Positions 1 through 7,452 of a DNA stretch of 64,000 nucleotides are shown piece after piece; the first letter of the stretch is position 1, and each line of letters starts with the position of its first letter. The stretch is from Oscillospiraceae bacterium. GTDB taxonomy: Bacteria > Bacillota > Clostridia > Oscillospirales > Acutalibacteraceae. Location: assembly GCA_015066395.1 (NCBI GenBank), contig SVOL01000003.1:62001-126000 (forward strand), written 5' to 3'. The notes under the pieces were generated by a model. It had not been told where the DNA came from, made no database searches, and worked only from the letters and a program-made list of their open reading frames with translations. The translations under genes and the position numbers were made by a program.

Positions 1-198
1 AACATAATCAATCCTATTTGCCTATGTATCCCCGTTTTTTTACTTATCTGGTTTTTCTTGATGTTTATAGACATAGAAATCCGCCTTCAAATCACACTGT
101 TATTAATCGCTTTGTATTTAAGCCTGAGAATCATTTATTTAGTCACACACTTTATATTGAAACTCCGTAAAAAGCCTGTTGCAACTGAGGAAATTTGA
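1..198 (+). CDS. C-terminal part of an integral membrane protein (5' end outside window)
   Basis: Frame 1 is open from the window edge to a TGA at 196-198 and encodes the last 65 residues of a protein. Two hydrophobic stretches (about residues 5-23 and 32-53) are followed by a short basic tail, so this is the end of a membrane protein. A strong intrinsic terminator follows 8 bp after the stop, which supports a real gene end. The family cannot be recognised from this fragment. Confidence 0.6.
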   Translation, partial: NIINPICLCIPVFLLIWFFLMFIDIEIRLQITLLLIALYLSLRIIYLVTHFILKLRKKPVATEEI

Positions 199-206
199 TC
201 TAAAAA

Positions 207-239
207 AACCGCCGAGGTTCTCGGCGGTTCTTATTTTTT
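207..239. terminator. Intrinsic terminator between convergent genes
   Basis: Nine-bp stem AACCGCCGA/TCGGCGGTT with a 5-nt loop. It is flanked by an A-run on the left and a T-run on the right, so it can serve the membrane-protein gene on plus and the lipoprotein gene on minus. Confidence 0.85.
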
Positions 240-251
240 GTTCATTTACTT

Positions 252-1112
252 TTATCGTATCTCCAACAAGCTGAGGATCGAAGGTGCTTCCCATTTATCA
301 CTATCCAGATCCCAATCAGGATCCGTCAAATACTTTTTAAACCTCGCATCATTGCGGTCAAAGTTACCGTCCTTATCGCACGGCAATGTAAATTCCTTTA
401 CTTTTTCGTGATTTAAATACTCGGTAAACTCTACAACAGGATCGCCGGAATCTTCAAGATTTTTCCACCAACAAATACTCCTGCCGATCAAATTATTGCC
501 TTCGTATGTATACACTGAATAACCTGTTATTCCGCCACCGTCGGAATAAGAGTATATTCTCTTTTCTTCGGAATTGAAAATAGGGGTGTTTATGCTCTCA
601 AACCCGTCTATTTTTACAAATTTACTCTGTGAGTCATCCCATCTGTATGCATAAAATTTAACACCGTAGTTGTTGGCACAAGGCACCAACAAAGACTCCC
701 GACCCGAAAAATCGACATCCAAACTATACATTTTATATCGGGCATACACATTATTTTCGGGTATCTCTATGGTTTGTATATGTTTGCCGGTTTCCCTGTC
801 TGAAATTTCGACCGAATACACCTGAGTAAGGTCTTTATCGGTCACCGCGACACACAGTACCGTCGGAAGTCCGTCTCCGATCTTAAAGTAGCCTGTCGCT
901 GCTTCTATCCTGTCTTCCGGCAAAACCACGGAAGAGTTTTGCTCGCTTTCGGTCGATGATGCAGTCGAGGATGCAGTCGATGTTGAAGCGATTGAAGAGG
1001 CATCGCTATCGTTACTTTTACTGCCGCAAGCGGAGAAAGACAGCACAACTATAAACACCGCCAATACTGATGATATTTGCTTGGTTACGGAATTACGGAA
1101 TACCTTTTTCAT
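252..1112 (-). CDS. Hypothetical lipoprotein
   Basis: A 286-residue protein with a basic N-terminus, a hydrophobic core and a lipobox ending in FSAC (Cys29), so it should be lipid-anchored on the outer face of the membrane. Residues 31-65 are a Ser/Thr/Ala/Asp-rich linker that would hold the folded part off the surface. The remainder (65-286) contains many aromatic residues and short beta-like segments but no motif I recognise. It is monocistronic, with its own promoter (TTGACT, 17 bp, TATAAT) and terminators on both sides. Function unknown. Confidence 0.8.
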   Translation of the reverse strand: MKKVFRNSVTKQISSVLAVFIVVLSFSACGSKSNDSDASSIASTSTASSTASSTESEQNSSVVLPEDRIEAATGYFKIGDGLPTVLCVAVTDKDLTQVYSVEISDRETGKHIQTIEIPENNVYARYKMYSLDVDFSGRESLLVPCANNYGVKFYAYRWDDSQSKFVKIDGFESINTPIFNSEEKRIYSYSDGGGITGYSVYTYEGNNLIGRSICWWKNLEDSGDPVVEFTEYLNHEKVKEFTLPCDKDGNFDRNDARFKKYLTDPDWDLDSDKWEAPSILSLLEIR

Positions 1113-1142
1113 TTGCTGCGCTCCTTTTTATTTTCTAAAATA

Positions 1143-1171
1143 ATTATATTTTTAACGCAGTTAGGAGTCAA
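1143..1171 (-). promoter_or_regulatory. Sigma-A promoter of the lipoprotein gene
   Basis: On the minus strand the -35 TTGACT (1166-1171) is separated by 17 bp from the -10 TATAAT (1143-1148). Just upstream lies the near-palindrome GTTACA-GTT-TGTAAC (1193-1207) and another GTTACA copy next to the -35, a possible regulator site. Confidence 0.7.
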
Positions 1172-1245
1172 GTTACAATTCGATGACATTTTTGTTACAG
1201 TTTGTAACTTTTCATCATAATAGATAAATATCCCTAACAACAGAT

Positions 1246-1278
1246 AAACCACCCGAAATTTTCACTTTCGGGTGGTTT
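1246..1278 (-). terminator. Terminator of the histidine phosphatase gene
   Basis: Perfect 12-bp stem AAACCACCCGAA/TTCGGGTGGTTT lying 4 bp beyond the stop codon of the minus-strand gene. Confidence 0.75.
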
Positions 1279-1282
1279 ATAT

Positions 1283-1924
1283 TTACTCTTCGTTTTCATC
1301 TGTTTCCTCCGGGAATGAGGTTGGTACTGTGTCGATTATCTCGATAATTCCGCTTCGTCCGTAAAGTGACGGTGTGATTCTGGCGGTATAGCCACAGCCT
1401 GCATCACTTGTCCACTCAACCATCTGACGGCGAGGTAATGCGGTAGCGGCGAGCAGGGACATTATAACACCGCCGTGAAGAACTGCCGCGGCTTCTTTGA
1501 CCTCAAGCTCCATCATTTTGCGGACTGCGATATTCAATCCTACGCAAAGCCGCTTTGTAAAATCATATCCGTTCTCACCGTTGGGCGGTGCACTCCGCTT
1601 TCCCGAAGTCCACTCGGTGTAAGCAGGATCCTTTTCGAGTTCAAAGGCCGTCTTGCCCTCAAAGTCACCGAAATCGTACTCTGCCCACTCGTCTATGACG
1701 TAAGGAGCGTTGCCGGGATAAAGTATCTCACAACTTTCCGTACAGCGAGCCAGAGGACTTGTAAAAACGAGACCGACGTTGGGCAAAAATCCTTCGGATT
1801 TCACCGATTCCAGCTCGGCGGCACCAACCGACGACAGCAGGATGTCAGTACGGCCTATATATCTGCCGTCTGCATTAGCCTCGGTTAGCCCGTGTCTTAT
1901 AAAATGAATTTTGTAGGTCTTCAT
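1283..1924 (-). CDS. Histidine phosphatase superfamily protein (phosphoglycerate mutase/CobC-like)
   Basis: The N-terminal motif IRHGLTEAN (RHG at residues 10-12) followed by GRYIGRTDILLS is the phospho-acceptor motif of the histidine phosphatase family; a second catalytic His lies in VLHGGVIMSLL. Family members remove phosphates from small molecules, for example alpha-ribazole phosphate or sugar phosphates; the substrate cannot be told here. I place the start at the ATG at 1924 because GCGGAGG lies 6 bp upstream; an in-frame start further out would add 13 residues not seen in the family. It is divergent from an XRE regulator that may control it. About 213 residues, normal for the family, with an acidic C-terminal tail. 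Confidence 0.85.
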   Translation of the reverse strand: MKTYKIHFIRHGLTEANADGRYIGRTDILLSSVGAAELESVKSEGFLPNVGLVFTSPLARCTESCEILYPGNAPYVIDEWAEYDFGDFEGKTAFELEKDPAYTEWTSGKRSAPPNGENGYDFTKRLCVGLNIAVRKMMELEVKEAAAVLHGGVIMSLLAATALPRRQMVEWTSDAGCGYTARITPSLYGRSGIIEIIDTVPTSFPEETDENEE

Positions 1925-1990
1925 ACGCTTCCTCCGCAATGTGTTGCGACAATCTTGGTGCAACTTATTTTCGTTTTAACCAAATCCGCA

Positions 1991-2044
1991 ATATACTATT
2001 TGTATACTTTGTCAATTTACAAAGTCCGTTTTTTATACTATAAT
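1991..2044. promoter_or_regulatory. Divergent promoter region with palindromic operator candidates
   Basis: On plus, -35 TTTACA (2016-2021) and -10 TATAAT (2039-2044) with a 17-bp spacer drive the XRE gene. Two inverted repeats lie here: TATAC-N5-GTATA (1991-2005) and CTTTGT-N6-ACAAAG (2007-2024), the second covering the -35. These are plausible operators for the adjacent XRE protein. Confidence 0.55.
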
Positions 2045-2118
2045 GTATTTCCGACACTCTAAAGGGTGCTATATCATTATACTGTTTCCCCCACATAATT
2101 TCAAGTGAGGTTTTAAAA

Positions 2119-2673
2119 ATGCTTTGTGAGTTTCCGAAGATTTTATCAAATTTACGCCGTTCGCGCGGCATTTCCCAAAAAAAGGCGGCCGAGGAGTTAG
2201 GCATCTCCCCTGCTCTTTTATCACACTATGAAAACGGAATCCGTGAGTGCGGTCTTGATTTTTTGCTTAGAATTTCGGAGTATTATTCGGTCAGTTGTGA
2301 TTACCTTTTGGGGAAATCTGAAATCAAAAATCCCACCGTTTACGAGACCGAACCCGAGGCTCTGGCTGTCGATCACATTTTAAAGGCCGCACGCGATCAC
2401 AACACTGCGGCTTACGATCTCTTAAGCGAGATCTGCCGTATCAACACCTACCGTATGACAAGAGCGTTGTGCGACAATGCGATGCGAAGCCAGTCGTACA
2501 CCTTTAAGCTCGAGGATGCCGATTACCACAATATCTCAGCCGGTGTATCGAGCACACTTTATGCAAAAATGAAGGCTTTGGGCAAGGAAAAAAAGAAGTT
2601 GCCCCGCAGTGCCGACGAGGTCACCGACTCTATTCTCAAAAAAGCCGAAAAACGCTTGGCAAGATCGCTGTAA
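2119..2673 (+). CDS. XRE-family helix-turn-helix transcriptional regulator
   Basis: The first ~65 residues form a Cro/C1-type HTH (ISQKKAAEELGISPALLSHYENG, then a conserved YYSVSCDYLLG end), the DNA-binding domain of XRE regulators. Residues 75-184 are a helical, Lys-rich effector or dimerisation region without a recognised family. It has its own sigma-A promoter overlapped by two palindromes, which suggests autoregulation, and it is divergent from the histidine phosphatase gene. A strong terminator follows immediately. Ligand and targets unknown. Confidence 0.88.
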   Translation: MLCEFPKILSNLRRSRGISQKKAAEELGISPALLSHYENGIRECGLDFLLRISEYYSVSCDYLLGKSEIKNPTVYETEPEALAVDHILKAARDHNTAAYDLLSEICRINTYRMTRALCDNAMRSQSYTFKLEDADYHNISAGVSSTLYAKMKALGKEKKKLPRSADEVTDSILKKAEKRLARSL

Positions 2674-2680
2674 GAACCTA

Positions 2681-2719
2681 AAATTAAAGGCTCCCTATGG
2701 AAGGGAGCCTTTAATTTTA
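2681..2719. terminator. Bidirectional intrinsic terminator
   Basis: Sixteen-bp stem AAATTAAAGGCTCCCT with its complement around a 5-nt loop, A-rich on one side and T-rich on the other. It lies between the convergent XRE gene and the minus-strand gene ending at 2728. Confidence 0.85.
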
Positions 2720-2727
2720 ACACAGAT

Positions 2728-3120
2728 TCAATTCATCAGATCCCGGCAATCGTAACCCTTAGAGCGGAGATCGACCGTCACTCCGTTGATGCCGACCTCG
2801 TAAATATTTTCTTCATTCCATACGACCATTGTGCTCTCGGTGTTGGTCTGCCAGTAAACATTTCTTCTCTCGCGGGTGTTGACATTATGAAGTTCCACCC
2901 TTACTGCCGCGGGATAATGCGCAGTCGCTTCGACCTGGTATATCTCAAGCCTCAAGCCCTGCGATAAAAACAGTTCCTGATTCAATTCGCTTCTGACATA
3001 CGTGCCTTCGGGCAGGTTTTCGATGTTGTAAAAAAACGTGTCCTTAACAACAAAAGCCAGGTTGGCCGCAACAATAATAGCGCAGATCAGTACCGTAAAT
3101 CCACAAAGCCTTCGCCGCAT
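2728..3120 (-). CDS. Membrane-anchored hypothetical protein (DUF5412-like)
   Basis: About 130 residues: a basic N-terminus, one membrane segment (VLICAIIVAANLAFVV) and an extracytoplasmic beta-rich part with a NLPEGTYV start. The order TM, NLPEG, beta strands resembles the small DUF5412 family, for which no function is known; I give this only as a resemblance. I prefer the ATG at 3120, preceded by AAAGGA about 10 bp upstream, over the longer frame start at 3156. It is a single gene on minus, back to back with sigK. Confidence 0.6.
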   Translation of the reverse strand: MRRRLCGFTVLICAIIVAANLAFVVKDTFFYNIENLPEGTYVRSELNQELFLSQGLRLEIYQVEATAHYPAAVRVELHNVNTRERRNVYWQTNTESTMVVWNEENIYEVGINGVTVDLRSKGYDCRDLMN

Positions 3121-3266
3121 CACCGACACGTCCTTTCTGTAAACTTCTGTAATCACTGATACAATTATAAATTATAACCCTTTAAAAGTCAAGCATACCC
3201 TCAAAGGACTGGCAATTTTCGCGGTTTCTCAGCATAAGTATCCTTAAAACCGTTTGAGGTGATTTT

Positions 3267-3953
3267 ATGCTTTTCCAACTGCTCGCACAGGTCATACCCA
3301 ATCTTTTTTATCTTTTTTTACACGCCGTAGCACCCGGTTCGTTCCCGAAAACGCTTTCAAAAACGGAAGAAAGCGAACTTTTGGATAGAATGTGTAATGG
3401 CGATGAGGAAGCGAAACGCAAGCTTATCGAGCACAATTTGCGCTTGGTCGCACATATAGCAAAAAAATATTATGGTAGTACCGTCGACCAGGACGACCTC
3501 ATTTCAATCGGTACGATAGGTCTTATCAAAGCCGTGTCGTCCTTCAAACCGGTCAAGGGTATCCGCCTTGCAACCTACGCCTCACGGTGTATCGACAACG
3601 AAATACTGATGTACTTCAGAAGTATTAAAAAGTGTTCGCAGGATGTTTCGATCAGCGATCCGATCGACACCGACAAGGACGGCAACACACTGACGCTGAT
3701 CGACGTTATCACCGACAACCGTAATTTGCTGGAAGACCTTGACCTTAAGTTCAAATTAGAAAAACTTAAGACTTTTTTAAAAGAGGAGCTGACCGACCGA
3801 GAGTTAAAGATCATTGCTTTGCGGTACGGCCTCGGCGGACACAAGGAGTTGGCCCAACGTGAGGTCGCAAAGGTGCTCAACATCAGCCGTTCCTATGTCA
3901 GCCGAATTGAGAAAAAAGCTTTACAAAAACTGCGAACCCGCTTTGAGGAATAA
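3267..3953 (+). CDS. sigK: RNA polymerase sporulation-specific sigma factor SigK
   Basis: A 228-residue sigma-70-family protein directing late mother-cell transcription during sporulation. Seen: a hydrophobic N-terminal pro-sequence-like segment (residues 1-25), region 2 (EHNLRLVAHIAKKYYG ... DLISIGTIGLIKAV ... LATYASRCIDNEILM) and region 4 with the HTH (AKVLNISRSYVSRIEKKAL). The DPIDTDKDGN-LTLIDV linker is typical of SigK/SigE. The gene is intact, unlike the skin-interrupted genes of B. subtilis and C. difficile. The hydrophobic leader implies activation by proteolysis. A terminator overlaps the 3' end. SigE is the only serious alternative; the leader and the SigK-like linker favour SigK. 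Confidence 0.88.
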   Translation: MLFQLLAQVIPNLFYLFLHAVAPGSFPKTLSKTEESELLDRMCNGDEEAKRKLIEHNLRLVAHIAKKYYGSTVDQDDLISIGTIGLIKAVSSFKPVKGIRLATYASRCIDNEILMYFRSIKKCSQDVSISDPIDTDKDGNTLTLIDVITDNRNLLEDLDLKFKLEKLKTFLKEELTDRELKIIALRYGLGGHKELAQREVAKVLNISRSYVSRIEKKALQKLRTRFEE

Positions 3954-3972
3954 CCTCAAGGCGGGTTTTTTG
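3937..3972 (+). terminator. Terminator overlapping the end of sigK
   Basis: Stem CCCGCTTTGAGG/CCTCAAGGCGGG (one G-T pair) encloses the stop codon in its loop and is followed by TTTTTT. Confidence 0.85.
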
Positions 3973-3975
3973 CTT

Positions 3976-4728
3976 TTATTTACTATACGATGCTAAGAAA
4001 GCTTTTAAGCGGTCGGATTTCGGGTTTTCGAAAACCTCATCCGGTGCGCCTTCTTCCGCGATAACGCCGTCATCCATAAACAGAACCTTGGTCGAAACGT
4101 CCTTGGCAAAGCTCATTTCGTGAGTTACGACCAGCATAGTCATATTCTGATCGGCAAGCGAACGGATGACCTTTAAGACCTCACCCGTCAGCTCAGGATC
4201 AAGTGCCGAGGTCGGCTCATCAAAACAGAGTATCTCAGGGTCGAGTGCCAACGCACGGGCTATGGCTACTCGCTGCTGTTGACCGCCCGAAAGCTCACAC
4301 GGATAGTTGTCCTTTTTCTCTGAAAGACCAACCTTTTCCAAAAGGTCAAATGCCTTTTTTTCGATCTCCTCAGCCGTTCCTTTTTTAAGTAGTTTCGGTG
4401 CCAAGGTAAGGTTTTCAAGCACCGTATACTGCGGGAAAAGGTTAAACGACTGGAACACAAGACCGAAATGCAGTCTCTTCTGTCTCATCTCCTCATCGGA
4501 GATCGCCTTTGTTGCTGCACCGTCGAAAATCACGGTGTCATTGACGGTAATCGTTCCCTCATCGGCAAACTCCAAGGAGTTTAAGCACCGAAGCAGAGTA
4601 GTCTTACCGCTGCCCGACGAGCCGATTATAGACAGAACATCGCCCTTTTCTATGGAGAAACTGATGCCTTTTAAAACCTCGGTCTTGCTGAAGCTTTTTC
4701 GCAAATCTTTAACTTCAAGTATCGACAT
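3976..4728 (-). CDS. Polar amino-acid ABC transporter ATP-binding protein (candidate histidine importer)
   Basis: ATPase of a PAAT-family importer (GlnQ/HisP type). Seen: Walker [10 protein letters not shown] near residue 35, Q-loop FQSFNLFPQ, signature [15 protein letters not shown], Walker [15 protein letters not shown] and the H-loop VVTHEM. At 250 residues the length is normal. It is the last gene of the substrate-binding protein, permease, ATPase operon, 11 bp after the permease. The family cannot be assigned a substrate from the ATPase alone, but the operon promoter carries a site matching the yerC-his operator, which suggests histidine. Confidence 0.9.
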   Translation of the reverse strand: MSILEVKDLRKSFSKTEVLKGISFSIEKGDVLSIIGSSGSGKTTLLRCLNSLEFADEGTITVNDTVIFDGAATKAISDEEMRQKRLHFGLVFQSFNLFPQYTVLENLTLAPKLLKKGTAEEIEKKAFDLLEKVGLSEKKDNYPCELSGGQQQRVAIARALALDPEILCFDEPTSALDPELTGEVLKVIRSLADQNMTMLVVTHEMSFAKDVSTKVLFMDDGVIAEEGAPDEVFENPKSDRLKAFLASYSK

Positions 4729-4739
4729 ACCGTTCCTCC

Positions 4740-5432
4740 TTACGACTTAAAATAGTCAAGCTTTTTCTCGACTTTGCCGAGAACGATAGTCAGAATACCG
4801 ACAAAAATCAAATAGAACGCGCCTGCCATAAACAGCGGCCAGATGAGGCCGTTAACGGTCATAAATTCCTTTGCCTCGTATATCAATTCATAAACGGCAA
4901 TGGTGTTTGCAAGAGAGGTGTCCTTGATAAGCGTTATTATTTCATTTGACATGGGCGGAATGATACGCTTAACGACCTGAAGCAACACGATCTTAAAAAA
5001 GATCTGTCGCTTTGTCAGCCCCAAAACCTGTCCTGCTTCATACTGTCCTTTGGAAATTGATTCAATGCCGCCGCGATAGATTTCCGAAAAATATGCGGCG
5101 TAGTTAATTATGAATGCCACAAGTGCGGCTATAAAACGCGTTGAAAATGTAGTATCGAACCATTCCCAGCCGGTATTCATCTGCGGCCATACAAACAAAT
5201 TCAACAAACCGGGCAGATAGAATATCGCAAAAATCTGCAACATAAGGGGAGTTCCCCGCAATATCCACACGATTATCTTCATGGGGACACGCAAGGGAAC
5301 GAATTTCGATATCGTACAAAGGGACATTAAAAGTCCCAATGGCAAAGCGAAGATCAATGTAAGCACAAACAGAAAAAACGAAGCCGTAAATCCGTTTGCC
5401 AGCTTAGTACAAACTTCTAAAAACAGATCCAT
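4740..5432 (-). CDS. Polar amino-acid ABC transporter permease
   Basis: A 230-residue HisM/GlnP-type permease with about five membrane helices. Seen: the N-terminal TM followed by [11 protein letters not shown], typical of PAAT permeases, and the EAA loop ([21 protein letters not shown]) that docks on the ATPase. One permease gene means the channel is probably a homodimer. It lies between the solute-binding lipoprotein (23 bp upstream) and the ATPase. Substrate inferred only from regulation (see the operator). Confidence 0.88.
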   Translation of the reverse strand: MDLFLEVCTKLANGFTASFFLFVLTLIFALPLGLLMSLCTISKFVPLRVPMKIIVWILRGTPLMLQIFAIFYLPGLLNLFVWPQMNTGWEWFDTTFSTRFIAALVAFIINYAAYFSEIYRGGIESISKGQYEAGQVLGLTKRQIFFKIVLLQVVKRIIPPMSNEIITLIKDTSLANTIAVYELIYEAKEFMTVNGLIWPLFMAGAFYLIFVGILTIVLGKVEKKLDYFKS

Positions 5433-5455
5433 AAAAATTTCAAATTGACCTTATA

Positions 5456-6247
5456 TTACTTGAGTGCTTCTGTGTTAAGACCAACGCTGTACTTTTCTGC
5501 AAGACCGGTGAGAGTACCGTCAGCATACTTTGCCTTGAGGAATGCATCAAGCTCTGCCTTAAGGTCGCTATCCTTGCGGAGACCTACTGCGAAGATCTCA
5601 TCGCCGTAGCTTGCACCGTCAAGGATCTGGAGGTCTGCATAAGCGCCCTTGCCTACAACACTCTGAGCCATGGTAATGTCAATAATTGCTACGTCACTCG
5701 TTCCTGCGAGAACCTCACCGAGTGCGTCAACCATTGCGGTAACCTTGTTGATAGATGTACCCTTAATGGTCTCTTCTGCAACTGTTGCACCTGCAGATCC
5801 GTTTTCAACGGCGATCTTTGCAGCAGCAACGCCGTCAGCAGTAAGAGTGCTGCCCTTCTTAACAACAGCAACCTGTGCGTTCTTAGCATAAGATACAGAG
5901 AAATCGATCTGCTCACCGAGTTCGTCAGAAGCTGTCATACCGTTCCATACAAGGTCGATCTGCTTCGAGTTGAGCTCAGCAACCTTATTGCCCCAGTTGA
6001 TGATAACGATCTGGCAGTTTACACCGAGTTTTTCTGCGAACATCTTAGCGAGCTCTGCGTCAAAGCCGGTCCATTCGCCGTTCTCATCGAGATAATCCAT
6101 CGGAGGATATACGGTAACGCCAACTACAAGCTTGCCTGCGTCCTTAACAGCTTCAAGGTCGCTTGCCTTCTTGCCGCAACCTGCGAAGCAGGTCACTGTC
6201 AAAACGAGCGCACAGATAAGTGCTAAAATTTTAATTGCCTTTTTCAT
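5456..6247 (-). CDS. Amino-acid ABC transporter substrate-binding lipoprotein
   Basis: A 263-residue family-3 solute-binding protein: signal peptide with lipobox FAGC (Cys24), then the periplasmic-binding fold starting with KLVVGVTVYPPMDYLDENGEWTGFDAELAKMFAEKLG, the typical amino-acid-binding N-lobe, and the hinge region with IVIINWGNKVAELNSKQIDLVWNGMT. It captures the amino acid outside the cell and delivers it to the permease encoded next. First gene of the operon, with a consensus sigma-A promoter covered by the putative HisR-type palindromes. Codon use is that of a highly expressed gene. Confidence 0.9.
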   Translation of the reverse strand: MKKAIKILALICALVLTVTCFAGCGKKASDLEAVKDAGKLVVGVTVYPPMDYLDENGEWTGFDAELAKMFAEKLGVNCQIVIINWGNKVAELNSKQIDLVWNGMTASDELGEQIDFSVSYAKNAQVAVVKKGSTLTADGVAAAKIAVENGSAGATVAEETIKGTSINKVTAMVDALGEVLAGTSDVAIIDITMAQSVVGKGAYADLQILDGASYGDEIFAVGLRKDSDLKAELDAFLKAKYADGTLTGLAEKYSVGLNTEALK

Positions 6248-6273
6248 AATGATTTACCCCTTTAAAGTATAAT

Positions 6274-6331
6274 TTAGCGTGTTATCGCTTTAGCGTGGTA
6301 ACATAGTAACACACTAATTTGTTTTTGTCAA
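6274..6331 (-). promoter_or_regulatory. Promoter and operator candidate of the amino-acid ABC operon
   Basis: Minus-strand -35 TTGACA (6326-6331), 17-bp spacer, -10 TACTAT (6303-6308). The palindrome TTAGTG-N16-CGCTAA (6290-6317) covers the -10 and start region, and a further TAACACGCTAA half-site lies at 6274-6284. Over 30 bp the site matches the yerC-his promoter site (16241-16270) at 19 positions, including TTAG, TGTTAC and GCTAA. Confidence 0.65.
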
Positions 6332-6350
6332 TAGGTTTTTATAAAAAATT

Positions 6351-6399
6351 CCCCAAAAGAATAACAGCCGGGATTTGCCCGGCTGTTACTCTTTTGGGG
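6351..6399. terminator. Orphan long hairpin between divergent genes (terminator-like)
   Basis: Twenty-two-bp arms starting CCCCAAAAGA (21 of 22 paired) around the loop ATTTG, T-rich on both outer sides. It lies upstream of the ABC promoter and about 195 bp upstream of spoIIQ, so it is not at the end of any gene I can see. It may insulate the two divergent units. Confidence 0.55.
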
Positions 6400-6415
6400 T
6401 TTTGTTTTGAGGAGG

Positions 6416-6465
6416 GTAGATGTCAGGAATGAGGGGTGCGGCTCCACTCCTTCCCGACTGTCTAC
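6416..6465 (+). repeat. Imperfect 50-bp inverted repeat in the ABC/spoIIQ gap
   Basis: The segment starts GTAGA and ends TCTAC; the arms pair imperfectly through GTCAGGAA/TTCCCGAC and GAG/CTC. With the hairpin at 6351-6399 it fills much of the 346-bp gap. Function unknown; possibly a decayed palindromic element. Confidence 0.4.
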
Positions 6466-6593
6466 ATTATATACCGCCTTTGCTTTCTATTTGTTGAATT
6501 TTTGTGAACTATTATTTAACTTTTCCGCAAAAATGAATAAGCAACATTTAAATGTCAAAAATACTCTTGACGAAACAAAAGGAGTTTTACCGG

Positions 6594-7325
6594 ATGAGTA
6601 ATAATAATAAGAGTAAAATCATAAAATTTCTTAACGGCAAGGTTTTTTATATCGTACTTTGCATCTGCTTTTTAGGTGTCGGCGTCGCCGCCTGGGCAGG
6701 AATTGAGGGAATGAAGCTTGCCGACGGCGAAAACAACTACAGCTTGGGATCATTGACCGCCGAAGTGCCGAATGTTAACGACACTTCCGATAATTTAGAG
6801 AGTTATGTTTCTAAACCGGAAATGACTAAGCCCGAATCTCAAAGCCGTCCTACAGTTGAATCGGAAGACTCCCACACTTCAGAAGTGGAACAGACCGAAC
6901 CTGCCGACGGCACGGTTGCCGCATTCTTTGTCCGACCTGTAGTCGGCGAAACACTAAAGGATTTTTCGGATACTGAGTTGCAGTATTCGATGACCTACGG
7001 TGATATGCGTTTGCACAAAGCACTCGATATCGCCGCGGCGGCAGGAACTCCCGTTATCGCTTGCGGTAACGGCAAGGTGACCGACGTCTACAACGATGCT
7101 CTGTGGGGCACTGTCGTAGAGATCGACCACGGAAACAGCATCACGGTGCGGTATTGCGGATTAAACGGTGCTCCATCGGTCAAAAAAGGCGATACGGTCG
7201 ATTCCTCGACCCAGATCGGCGCAGTCGACGTTATCCCTTGCGAATCGGTAGAACCCAGACACCTGCACGTTGAGTTCTACCTCGACGGCAAAGCGGTATC
7301 ACCCTCAAAATATTTCAACAATTAG
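6594..7325 (+). CDS. spoIIQ: M23/LytM-domain protein, SpoIIQ-like sporulation engulfment protein
   Basis: About 243 residues: a cytoplasmic Asn/Lys-rich start, one TM (VFYIVLCICFLGVGVAAWAG), an acidic Ser/Thr/Pro linker and a C-terminal LytM domain with LHKALDIAAAAGTPVIAC and RHLHVEFY. SpoIIQ is the forespore half of the SpoIIQ-SpoIIIAH channel across the double membrane. Unlike B. subtilis SpoIIQ, the zinc ligands HxxxD and HxH are retained, as described for clostridial SpoIIQ, so it may be an active endopeptidase. The start at 6594 follows AAAGGAG at 9 bp; a sequence loosely like a sigma-F -10 lies at 6526-6534. Another M23 cell-wall protein is the alternative. Confidence 0.75.
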   Translation: MSNNNKSKIIKFLNGKVFYIVLCICFLGVGVAAWAGIEGMKLADGENNYSLGSLTAEVPNVNDTSDNLESYVSKPEMTKPESQSRPTVESEDSHTSEVEQTEPADGTVAAFFVRPVVGETLKDFSDTELQYSMTYGDMRLHKALDIAAAAGTPVIACGNGKVTDVYNDALWGTVVEIDHGNSITVRYCGLNGAPSVKKGDTVDSSTQIGAVDVIPCESVEPRHLHVEFYLDGKAVSPSKYFNN

Positions 7326-7371
7326 CCTGCCCTCTACGGACCAATCCATAACTTTTCACGGTCAGGGCAAT

Positions 7372-7406
7372 AAAAAGCAGAAGCCGCAAGGCCTCTGCTT
7401 TTTGTT
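7372..7406 (+). terminator. Terminator after spoIIQ
   Basis: Fourteen-bp stem AAAAAGCAGAAGCC (one mismatch) with a GCAA loop, then TTTTTGTTTTG. It also faces the end of the minus-strand ABC gene. Confidence 0.85.
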
Positions 7407-7452
7407 TTGTATTTTGCATTGTGTTTTCGCTTTTTCTTTTCGTTTTGTGCTT

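Noticed and set aside
1965-2204. 79-codon minus-strand frame opposite the XRE start
   Set aside because: It covers the divergent promoter and operators and the HTH coding region on the wrong strand; no RBS.
6407-6601. 64-codon plus-strand frame before spoIIQ
   Set aside because: TTG start, runs through an imperfect hairpin, and overlaps the RBS of spoIIQ in another frame; no protein-like features.
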